From contig NC_049996.1 in the NCBI RefSeq assembly GCF_000003815.2, forward strand, positions 3,083,545 to 3,147,544: a stretch of DNA of 64,000 nucleotides. Direction: 5' to 3'. Made by a program: the position numbers and the translations under genes. The first letter of the stretch is position 1; every line of letters begins with the position of its first letter. This DNA comes from Branchiostoma floridae. Taxonomy: Eukaryota > Chordata > Leptocardii > Amphioxiformes > Branchiostomatidae. Of this stretch, positions 55,068 through 64,000 are shown one piece after another. The notes under the pieces were generated by a model. The model was not told where the DNA came from and made no database searches. It saw only the letters and a list, made by a program, of their open reading frames with translations.

Positions 55068-55099
<32 letters not shown>

Positions 55100-57267
55100 G
55101 ATATAATGATATACAATGTACTTATTGTTCAATCTTTATAAATATTATGATATAACAGTATATAATATGTATATTATTAAATATTTTCTAGTTTGTTTTT
55201 TCTGTCAATTCATTTTAGTGACAATGAATAAGAGTGATAGATGTCACTCAAAACGTCAGAAAGTAAATTTCCATTTTTTTTTCAATCTGATATAGTATAG
55301 ATTTAATTGCTTTTAATAATTGTTTCCAGGATGTCTAACCTTCATAAACGTATAGCAGACTTTAAAATTTTGGAAAGGCAACTGAAACACAAATCTGACC
55401 TTTCCGTAACCTTTCCTTAACCTTTCCGTATTTACGGGAATGGAACCCGGGACACTTGGTTTTTAAAGGACGCAGTTTACGAGCTTGTTTTGACAGCGAG
55501 TGGTAATAACGTCCATAAATTCAGTCGAGAAAAGCAGGCGCTCACATTACAACGGACCTTTAACATTTAAAGGTGAGCATACCTACAAACTGGTAACGAT
55601 GCCTAACAAAAAGTCAGGACGCATGGAGTCCTGTCAGTCATTCAATCATTTGGAAAACCAAACAAGTTCGAGCCCAAATACATCGTTTAAGGTTGGACAT
55701 TCACGTAATGAGTTACTCAAGCAACTGTATAAGATTTGTAAAATGTCAAATGCAGATTCTTTTTCTACCATAGTCTTTTTACGTTTTTTGTATGATACTG
55801 TTGTACATCTGTAAGTTAAATGTTGCCTTGCATACGTTCTTACTTCTTGTCATTACCTCCAAAAGGTTATGAAACACTCGCATATCGTATTTGCCAGTCA
55901 CCGACTTGGCGACTACCATTTCAAATGGCAACGGCCGTTTACAAGACGAACACTACATTCGCCCCCCTAGTGGACGTTATAGGACAGTGTCAAGTTACAT
56001 AAAAGCATTAGTGTCCATAAATTGCCTGACTCCTAGAACAATATTTGCAACCGTCGCCATAGTGTTGTAACTCGAGTATTCGTTGCCGGAAGACTTCCTC
56101 ACTTCATATGATGCAAGTTTTTTGTCAGAGGTTCGTATATATGTGTAGCCACCTTGGGCTAGAATTTAAGTAGCAAAAAGAACGCTTTGTTGTACTCCTT
56201 GAAGTGGCTAGTGAAAAATAGGACAGCAACTTTCATACATCTGAGCAATACAGACAAATTCATATTCCTTATGACTTTCGACAAACCTTTGACTGTAAAA
56301 CATATCTGTTCGTACATTTTCAGTATCACAAAGAAGCGAGAAGAAGTCGAACTCACTTGGTAGATTGTAGTATTATTCATTACTGTTTCTGTAACAGTGT
56401 CTATTTTACGGGGAAGTGTTGCTATTCGCAACAATTTGATAAAAAGTCCTTTGGGTATAATTATTGAAATGCTCGTAACTCTTGATAGAATTGACGGATT
56501 TTGATGCTCAAAATGCAGATAAAGATGTGACAAATCAAGAAAACGTATCAAACAAGACCCCATATGCAGGCTGAACAAATGCCTGATTTTGGAAAGTAAA
56601 CAGTGTCATTTTTACGCAAAATCACCCCAAAAATCAGCCTTTTAAGACTCATAACTTCATAAAAATGTAAAATACTGACAAAAAACCTAATCCTTTGTAA
56701 TTTCTGTGGTATGATTCACATGTAAAGCAATTTTCAATAGAAATCATAGATATTTTAGATATATATCCCGTCCTTTTCAATAAAGGACCAAACGGCCAGG
56801 TCAATTTGGATGACGTCACTTGGTCACGTGATAACAATAGGAAAGCTGTGCATGACAACTGGTTATCATGGCTTAAACTTTGGTTCTTGCTAATCAAAAT
56901 AATTCATGATAGCACTTGTCCCTCTCGGTGGTACCAAAAATAACCTATCGACCACAGCGTTTGTCGATTTTGTCAAAAACTAAATAGACGAATATAACTT
57001 TTATTATTTCATGCCGCAAATATCCTAATATACCTAATTCACTATAAATAAGTCTATCATCCTATATACAAAGCTTTACCCCAATGGACTTGAATATCAA
57101 ATTCAATCACATAATCGCATGTGACAGCGCCTGCATGGTATGCATAGGAAGATAAAATAAAGGATGCTACAATGATTGTAAAAACTAAATATGCACTCTT
57201 AGACTAACCTTATGGAACTGCAGTTATGTACTAGTAGATCATACAGTTATCTTTAAAATTATTGTGC
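54836..57267. other. AT-rich intergenic stretch
   Basis: CT and TA microsatellites at 55065-55100. The 139-aa frame at 56159-56578 (-) has no recognisable motif, no supporting splice sites and AT-driven composition. Nothing else was seen. Confidence 0.45.
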
Positions 57268-57273
57268 TTTATT
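57268..57273 (-). terminator. AATAAA polyadenylation signal of the MFS gene
   Basis: The minus strand reads AATAAA 31 nt beyond the stop codon (57304-57306). Another AATAAA overlaps the stop itself. Consistent with a short 3' UTR. Confidence 0.5.
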
Positions 57274-57303
57274 GTTTCATACGCTCTTTGTCATTATTAA
57301 AAT

Positions 57304-60300
57304 TTATTGAACGGAGACGTCGTCATTGGCGTTGTGAAGTGCTTTCTCTTCCTCTTCAGTTGCTGCTCTCCTGTGTAGCAAAGAGTCAATATTAGACACT
57401 TGCAGGAAATTGAGAAAACACACAGTGTAATTGATCATGATAGCATCCATCCTTTCAAATTGCTACACAGTGCACCTAGGTCGGTAAGTAAGTATCGACG
57501 AAGACCAGCAGTTGTTGTTTTTCATTGGAGGTTGGTTGGTAAACAGAAACATTTTATACACAAGGATGATCTTAATTAAACGTTTAAAGGCAAGACTGTC
57601 TTGCTCTTTGGATGGAAATGTTTCTTCGTTCTAGGTATTTAACAGTCATTGCACAAGAAAACCAGGCAGGGGTCCGAAGATGGGTGCTTGCCAAATCGGC
57701 TCATACTTTGTATGTGTTGTATGTGTAATAGGTATTTGAACAACCATGTAATTAAAACCTTACGGCTTTTTTTCCATTATGGTGTTCTGGGACCCCCTCA
57801 GAGACCATCAAAAAACGTATAGCTGAAAATTACTAAAGTTGTGGAGGCTATTCTGATAAATCTAATGAAAATACGAACATGGTTCCTTAGTCTTAAAGAC
57901 CAAAAGTTGAAGACGAAGCAAAGAAATTACGAGGGTGTACTAGGGGGTTACCAGACCTACTGAAAGCAGTTTTAAATATATGAATTTTTGTCATTTTAAG
58001 GGACATCATCTGCTATTTGCATTGGCTCTGATGTATAGTTTTAATGTTGCTGGAGAGAGGAAAATCCACTTCTTTAAAACAATTCTCTTTTTGGGATAAC
58101 GGAAGCCGTGAGATGGGGGTCTTCCGACTGGTTTTGCCTGATTTTCTCGCGCAATGGCTCTTTGATATATTGATATAGTTTCATATCAACCTTGCGTCCA
58201 GCGCCATCTTGGTTCTCATGCGAGACTCCTCTGTGATTGGATACAGCCAGACGAACAGCAAGACTATGACGTAAGCAGCAGGGGGCGTGCCAGCCGCAAG
58301 GTACCGGAATGCCTGCTTGACGATGATTGGCTGGACCTCGTTATCCGCGTTATAATTGACGGATCTGTATTAGGGTTGGGTACCGGTACAGAACATTCAG
58401 GTCCAGGTACGGTTCAGGTCCAGAGGATCAGGTCCAGAGGATCAGGTCCAGGTCCTGAACGTTACTGTGAAAACTTTTGAATTGGCGATACTCAAGACAA
58501 TGGTCCGTTTCGCTACTAAGAATTCGGTTTGGTAGAGTATCTGACGTCCACTGGCTTTTCAGAATGTGATTTTCATGAAAATGACACTAATAACTTCGAC
58601 CAAGTTAGACTGTTGAAACTAGAAATGAGTTTTTTTTAGGTGGTAGATAATGCCTACAAAAATGCAATATGATTTGGGGACCTTGACTTTTTTTTGCTGT
58701 TGGTATTATTTGCATGCTAAACAAAGGAATCTTAAGTTAGGTCATTAGAAACTTAGCTTGCAAGCTATTCAAATCATGTGCGGGCACACTACGCATGAGC
58801 GGACGACAGGAATTCTGGGTAATATGTCAAAGGTGAATGCCCCATGAACGTTAAAACTCCGCCTTTTTTTAGGTGCCATTACGTAAATATTCCGCCATTT
58901 TGCAGACGCCATTACGTTTCGGACATTATTATGCAAATCGCAACAATGGTCGAAACCAGACTGGGCCTTCACCTTTGACCTATTACCCAGGATGCCTGTC
59001 GCCCGCACATGCGTAAAGTGAACTCTGCGAAAGAGATTATCCCAGAAAACCTACTGTAAGATCCAGTTGAAGACAATACCGCTGATGATGCTTACGACAT
59101 GGCCCAAACTGTTCCAAAGGGAGTAAAAGACAGACGCCATCTTTTTCCCTGTCTTGAGCTCAAAATCGTCGATGACATCTGTCTGCATAACGCTGTGATT
59201 GTGAGTATATCAACATCTTACGATTTGTTTCTGAGAGTGACAAGGAACATATAAGTAAGGGGAGATATAGGATGTTGAATGGAGGTCCCGTGTTTGAGGA
59301 TTACCACACCCCGAGCACGTAAAAGAACTTGTCAAAAAGAGTAGGGGTCTTTCCCGGTGAGTGGATCAAACCATTCCGGCCAAAATGGGGTAGGGAATTC
59401 CCCGAGCAGCCTTCGTAGCCCCTGCTTTGCTTTTTAGTCAGTGAAGTCAAGCTTGCCTAAGTTTAGTGTTTCTGACTTAGGGAGAAGAGATGTTGCTATA
59501 CAGTTATCGCTATGGACCGCTCTTCATCTTCATGATGGTAACATCAGGCTCAACGAGTGTAATAAAAAAATACTTGCCTTGATATAAGACCAAGAGTGCC
59601 ATCTCCTATCCCACCCCAGGCACTCACAGCATACATGAACGGAACTAGTGCGGTCCCGAGCATGTCGTCGGTGGCTAACAGGAGAGCAGCGTTGTGCGGC
59701 AGTAGGAAGACCTAAAATCACGTGGATCAGTATGGAATCAATTTATCTCCATCCATGATATCCATTTTAACATCACTAAACCCACACATAATAGAAAAAG
59801 TGGGATCTTTCGTCTTCCACTGTCTTCGAAAAAGGAGTCGAACCCAATAACCCAGGATCTAGAGTTAGCTTTTACTAGTTTTAGACTAAAGTAGACACTT
59901 GTATTATTGTATTTTACACTGTTTAAATTTATGTTACCTGCAATTAGCCCACGGGCAAGAATTTGCAATAAAACTTGATATGATATGTTCCCAGTTAGGC
60001 CTACGTCACATTTCCAAACCGGGGCCCGGCCGGATAGCTCTCGGGAACGAAATGTATGATACAAAAGACACCAAACTTCAAAAGACCTAGAGAGAATGGC
60101 CGTGGGCATCAATTGTGTATATATCTACATATACATTTCCATTTTTTTCGTTTCCACAAATTTATAAACAGCCCAGCCAGGCCCTGATTTGGAAATGTGA
60201 CGTTAGTCTTTGGGGTGAAACCCGTTTTTTTTTCCTGTTGGACCGGTCCAGAACAAACGGACCAAAAAATCAGTGGACCGGATTTTAGAGCGATTAGAAA

Positions 60301-63300
60301 ATGAACAGATTATACCGGCATGCTTTTGGTCCGTGAGCTTACCGGTCCAAGAAAATAACAAGATCGAAATAAAGGAGGGTTGATGGCTATTTCTATCAAG
60401 TCTCCACAGTCAAACTTGATTTTGATTATTAAAAGGGGCTATTTACATTTATAGAAATCTTTGTTGACACGACAAAAGTACAGCGACTTTCGTAAGGTCT
60501 ACATGTATAACAACTACTTACAGTACATGACGACAGGATTCTAAATCGCCAGTGGAGGTATCTTAATAGAATCCTTAGTAGCGAAAAGGTCCATTGTTTT
60601 GTGTATTGCCTATTGACATATTTTCAAAAACAGTTAGGTTCAGGTCCGGACCTGACCTGATTCTCGGGATTTTGACCGTGCCTGTGTCTGCATTTTCTGT
60701 ACCTAGGCCCACCCCTACTCATAGTACTTGACCAGGACAGAAGTCAAACACGTACGAATGATATGGGAGAATTCTTTGTACTTTACTTTGTATTAGTATA
60801 CATATTAGCTTCTAATTGAAGTTCTGCTTCCCATCGCCAAATGTAGCCGATGTAGGTGGTACTTTTGCGGCGAGAACACGATCCCAAACGGGATGAGGGG
60901 GGATACAAACTTCATTTGGGGTTGTGTTCTCGCCGCAAAAGCGCCACCTACATCGGCTACATATCGCGACAAGAAGCAGAACTCAAGTCAGAAGCTCTGA
61001 GGAAGGTGTCTGAGAGACATCGAGTGATCGGAACGTAAGCAAAGTAAGTACATACTACACATTAAAAGAATTTTCCGATGTAATAACTTCTACCAACCTA
61101 ATGGTCCATTCAATCCATTGTCACATTGGAGTAGCTGGCTAGATAAAGGTGATAAAGAAGTCACTTACAAAAATCCCCAGGCATAGTACTTTCTTCCGGC
61201 CGATTCGACGCATAGCTATATTCCATATGAATGTTGACACAATTGAAGATACCTGAGAGTGAGTGAAACAAGAGATAATTAGGAGATATCAGTTTCCATT
61301 TTGGGGCTGATTGTTTAAAAGGATTTATCGGTGATGTGAAACACAATTGTATGTCAAGTTTGTTATCACGTATATTCGTTCTATTACAGTCACCCAACAC
61401 ATTCAATGTTACAATTAGTTCATGGGCTAGGACCCCAAATTTCACATATCATTCCCCTTCGGACTGGCAGATTCTCCTTCTTATTTTTGAATATCAGAAG
61501 GCCTGTGGTATAAATTTTGATGGGATAGCCATTCTGGTATGGTAGCTTTCCACCGGCTATCAGCCTTCAAACTTATCATCCCCTAAATGATCTGGAAATT
61601 TCGTGTCTTAAACAAGTGGGAGGGGCAAAAAAACAATATTTTCCATGAAAATTTTAGGCTAGTAGAACCTGCTAAGAAGATCATAAAAATATAAATTGAT
61701 ATTCGATATCATGATTCAATGTGGTTCTTTGCTACAATACACCTATTTCCAGATACGTTGGCCAGCATGGATTTTCCGAAGTCATAGAGGGCCATGCACA
61801 AAAACGGTAAATACAAAAAAAGTAACAATAGAAAAATGTCAACAGTTATTCGGTAATGAAAATGATTGAGCAAATATATGAAAGATAAGATGTAATGATT
61901 ATGGCTAACTATTAATCAGAAATGTAAATGAATAACTAAAGTATGTATTCATGTCACGTCGTTCCACGTGTTATGTTTTAAATTGAAAATTGAAGCAGGC
62001 AGATACACCCGAATTCCTCCTGATGATAAAATGTGTATCTTTTGTAATAAGAACTACACATATATAGAATATTAATATGAAGAATACAGGTATAAGTTAG
62101 AGCAGAGATGTTTCTGCTTATTTGCTGCATTTAGCCCATTGGGGCATAAATATGAAAAAAAATTCATTGTCATTTAATGTAGTGAATCTTCGTACCGTAT
62201 ATACGATGAGAATGTAGAACACCTGGTCACCTAAGTCGAAGGTATACTGCAGCGTCAATGTACCATAGGTCTGCTTGGCCTGCAAAACATAAGAGACACG
62301 TAAGGAAGTAAGCTCTATCTATAACATGAAGTTATGACGTCTTGCGTTGTCTTGTCTTTCTGTCTTTCTTTATCAGACCTTAACCCTATTCAGATCGGGG
62401 GAGGGGGCTTTTGATGCCTGCGCCAACTTTCATGTCACAGAACGATAAAATGGCTTACGCTAGAGCCACCAAATATGGCGAATTTTCCTTAGATTCAGTT
62501 GGGAACAATTTCGCAAAGTTTGACTTTGCAGTTTTGTTCGAATACCCTTTTCCATGGTCTCAGACAATACAATCAGAATAATGACGTCATGAATACTTAC
62601 GATAAATTTTTTAAAGTCTTCCGATATTGTGTCTACAACTTTCTCTGGAAATTTGAAGTCCATATAATAAGTCATTTTAGAGTTACAAGAGTTAGAAAAA
62701 ACGGGCCTCAAAGCACCCCCCCCCCGTCCAGGATTCACCCCAAAAGCCCGGTTTGAATAGGGTTAAGAATCTAATCTACGACAGCAATCTCGGAAGTCGA
62801 CGGCAAAGAGAGAATGTAGCCAGTTTCTAAGTTATTAGCTATCGAGAGGCATCTTACAAAATCTTTGACTTTGTTGACTTTCGATGGCTGCATTTTTTCA
62901 TTGTGTCTCTTTATTTGAAATAATAGAAAACGTTATAACTTACACCAAGGCCCAGAACCAACAACACATTGATTACAGCCATGGTTAGGAAAGGACGATG
63001 GCGGACCATCTCTTTGATGTCACTAACGGGGAAACATGACGATCGGTGAGGCCTCTTCATATCTGAAATAAAATATACTTGCTGCTGCTTATCGAGATAT
63101 GAGTATATTCAATATCTGCCTGCCACTCAAAAATCATGACCATGCCATGTTCAGACTGCTAGAGAACAAAACCAGTTCAGCTACAGTACAATAGAACCTC
63201 AGAGAACCCACGAAAACCCTGTGTACACTACATGACACAAATTCCTAACGAAATAAGCAATAACTATCGAGTTGTCAACCATTCGTAGTCTTCAAGCAGA

Positions 63301-63648
63301 ACCTTCGGTGCTTTAGAGATAGTATCAAAGCTGGCCAAGGAGTAAAGCCGGTTAAAGGGAGTCAAACGGGCACCGATGCTGGCTATACTCCTTGGCCAGC
63401 TTTGATACTGTAGGGTCTGCTTGGCACCGTAGGGTCTGCTTGGAGACTAAACCATTCGCAGCTAAATCTACGCAGTGACACCCCCCCCCCCCCAAACACA
63501 CACACACAAAACACATATACTCTCACATTGATACATTTAAAGTTTTCTTTATCATACCCCTCCTCTCTGGAACACCAAAAATCGCCGACAGTCCGCTTAG
63601 CACAAAGATGACTGCACCAACAGCTCCCGCCACCATGTATGCTGTTTT
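57304..63648 (-). CDS. MFSD2-like / GPH-family sodium-coupled transporter, 3' eight exons
   Basis: Minus-strand exons: 63558-63648, 62944-63062, 62196-62279, 61169-61252, 59578-59711, 59055-59192, 58191-58364 and 57304-57370. Phases agree at every junction and the frame is open, giving the last 296 aa. Seven introns are visible; one (after 59578) uses a GC donor AG|GCAAGT. Landmarks: TM segment YMVAGAVGAVIFVLSGLSAI; DIKEMVRHRPFLTM; the central MFS loop AMRRIGRKKVL; QTDVIDDFELKTGKK, matching the 'DVIDDF' signature of MFSD2 and bacterial melibiose-type carriers; last TM AAGTPPAAYVIVLLFVWLYP; acidic tail ending DDVSVQ. MFSD2A imports lysophosphatidylcholine with sodium; whether this member shares that substrate is not shown. 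The first half lies beyond the right edge. Confidence 0.82.
58380..58625. repeat. Copy of the 'caggtccagg' dispersed element, MFS intron
   Basis: Starts 'gtaccggtacagaacattca' with two tandem 'aggtccagaggatc' units, then 'gcgatactcaagacaatgg' and 'gagtatctgacgtccactgg' as at 52050-52115. It begins 15 bp from the acceptor of exon 58191-58364. Confidence 0.65.
58786..59020. mobile_element. MITE with about 50-bp TIRs, MFS intron
   Basis: 'cactacgcatgagcggacga' 'caggaattctgggtaatatg' 'tcaaaggtgaa' at the left pairs with the right end 'ttcacctttgacctattacc' to 'gcgtaaagtg'. It ends 35 bp from exon 59055-59192. Confidence 0.78.
59265..59420 (+). mobile_element. SINE 3' body fragment, MFS intron
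   Basis: 'gaggtcccgtgtttgaggat' '..gagcacgtaaaagaac' and 'gatcaaaccattccggccaa' match the body of the 5570-5925 SINE. The tRNA-like head is not seen, so it is truncated. Confidence 0.6.
60003..60203. mobile_element. MITE, third copy of the 45181 family, MFS intron
   Basis: 'acgtcacatttccaaaccgg' 'ggcccggccgg' at the left; 'ggccctgatttggaaatgtg' 'acgt' at the right. Confidence 0.75.
60230..60715. repeat. Inverse-oriented copy of the 'caggtccagg' element
   Basis: Begins 'cctgttggaccggtccagaa' and ends 'ggttcaggtccggacctgac' .. 'attttctgtacctaggccca'. Together with 58380-58625 it flanks three MFS exons in opposite orientations. Confidence 0.65.
60842..60961. mobile_element. Palindromic MITE, 120 bp, MFS intron
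   Basis: 'tgtagccgatgtaggtggta' 'cttttgcggcgagaacac' pairs with 'gtgttctcgccgcaaaagcg' 'ccacctacatcggctaca', one mismatch. Confidence 0.85.
62384..62762. mobile_element. piggyBac-like MITE, 379 bp, TTAA flanks
   Basis: TTAA at 62380-62383 and 62763-62766. The termini CCCTATTCAGATCGGG and the complement of CCCTATTCAAACCGGG match the 946-bp element at 12688 in inverse orientation. 'gcttacgctagagccaccaa' near its left equals the complement of the other copy's right. It is an internally deleted relative. Confidence 0.78.
63291..63445. mobile_element. MITE with 'caagcaga' ends, MFS intron
   Basis: 'tcaagcagaaccttcggtg' and 'caccgtagggtctgcttgg', with inner arms 'agtatcaaagctggccaagg' 'ag' and 'ctccttggccagctttgata' 'ct'. 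The right terminus is tandemly doubled. A CA/poly-C run follows at 63481-63510. Confidence 0.78.
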
Positions 63649-63829
63649 CTGCGCAGAAGACGAATAAGTGTCGGATTGAATGTTAACTCTGTCCTCAAAA
63701 CTCCATTCTTTTTTAACAATGTTGGTGATTGTCTGGATATTATAATAAAGGTGCTCTATGTAAAATTAGGTCAAAACAAAAAGCAAACCAAAACTATGAA
63801 CGGGCAAGCAAAAGTTATGAAACATATAG

Positions 63830-64000
63830 CCTTCAGCTCTTCTTATATACCAAGGCTGGTCACCATTTGGAATCAGCTGAGTCCTGTCCTCCGTAATATT
63901 GGGGTTCAAGCCACTGAAAAGTCTAACATCTTGACATTCAAGCGATCGCTTGTGAGAGCCACGTTTGTGAGATTTGACACCCAGTTCAATATCGACGTCC
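63830..64000 (+). pseudogene. LINE reverse transcriptase C-terminal fragment, cut by the window edge
   Basis: The frame gives SSYIPRLVTIWNQLSPVLR, then NILTFKRSLVRATFVRF, the usual LINE RT tail (T.WN.L....R...  ..FK..L). It runs to the end of the window without a stop. It lies on the strand opposite the MFS gene. Confidence 0.65.

Noticed and set aside
56159-56578. 139-aa minus-strand ORF rich in L, F and S
   Set aside because: AT-driven composition, no motif, no convincing splice sites; treated as chance.
61750-61850. Open MFS-like stretch (LYDFGKSMLANVSG) on the minus strand
   Set aside because: No acceptor AG upstream, and the flanking exons already join in phase without it.

Overview
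The window looks like nuclear DNA of an invertebrate chordate, most likely an amphioxus (Branchiostoma). The organism is inferred from content, not from a search. The support is: small phase-consistent exons separated by repeat-packed introns, a collagen-C1q gene, C-type lectin and sushi genes, an Ig receptor with a tyrosine-motif tail, a TM2/J-domain DNAJC22 orthologue, LINE tails, tRNA-derived SINEs and many palindromic MITE-like elements. There is one assembly gap (N at 22453-22552). There are no operons, bacterial signals or CRISPR arrays.

Layout. 1-3056: dispersed repeats. 3057-4227 (-): a cystatin/stefin-like gene. 4228-10450: SINE, MITEs and duplicated repeats. 10459-12481 (-) and 15575-19496 (+): two divergent paralogous secreted sushi-type genes. 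Their signal-peptide exons lie on the two arms of a large inverted duplication centred at 14495. 17490-18380: a 5'-truncated LINE inside the plus-strand gene. 20154-21517 (-): a weak multi-exon candidate whose frame is not settled. 22117-22365 (-): a LINE tail. 22553-24786 (+): the 3' part of a type I membrane Ig receptor whose stalk is encoded by four tandem copies of one 48-nt exon. 25859-33582 (+): DNAJC22, whose second intron contains a C-type lectin gene (29705-30958, -) on the opposite strand. 33583-41027: LINE fragments and repeats. 41028-49587 (+): a complete five-exon secreted collagen-C1q gene, followed by a (TACTC)n microsatellite. 49588-57303: repeats and MITEs. 57304-63648 (-): the 3' eight exons of an MFSD2-like (GPH family) sodium-coupled transporter that runs off the right edge. 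63830-64000: another LINE RT tail.

Function. There is no single pathway. Five neighbours (cystatin, two sushi genes, Ig receptor, lectin) plus the C1q gene belong to families used in innate recognition or extracellular protein interaction. DNAJC22 (endocytosis-linked co-chaperone) and the MFS transporter are ordinary conserved genes beside them. All splice models were made by hand from GT/GC-AG sites and phase consistency; transcripts would decide them.
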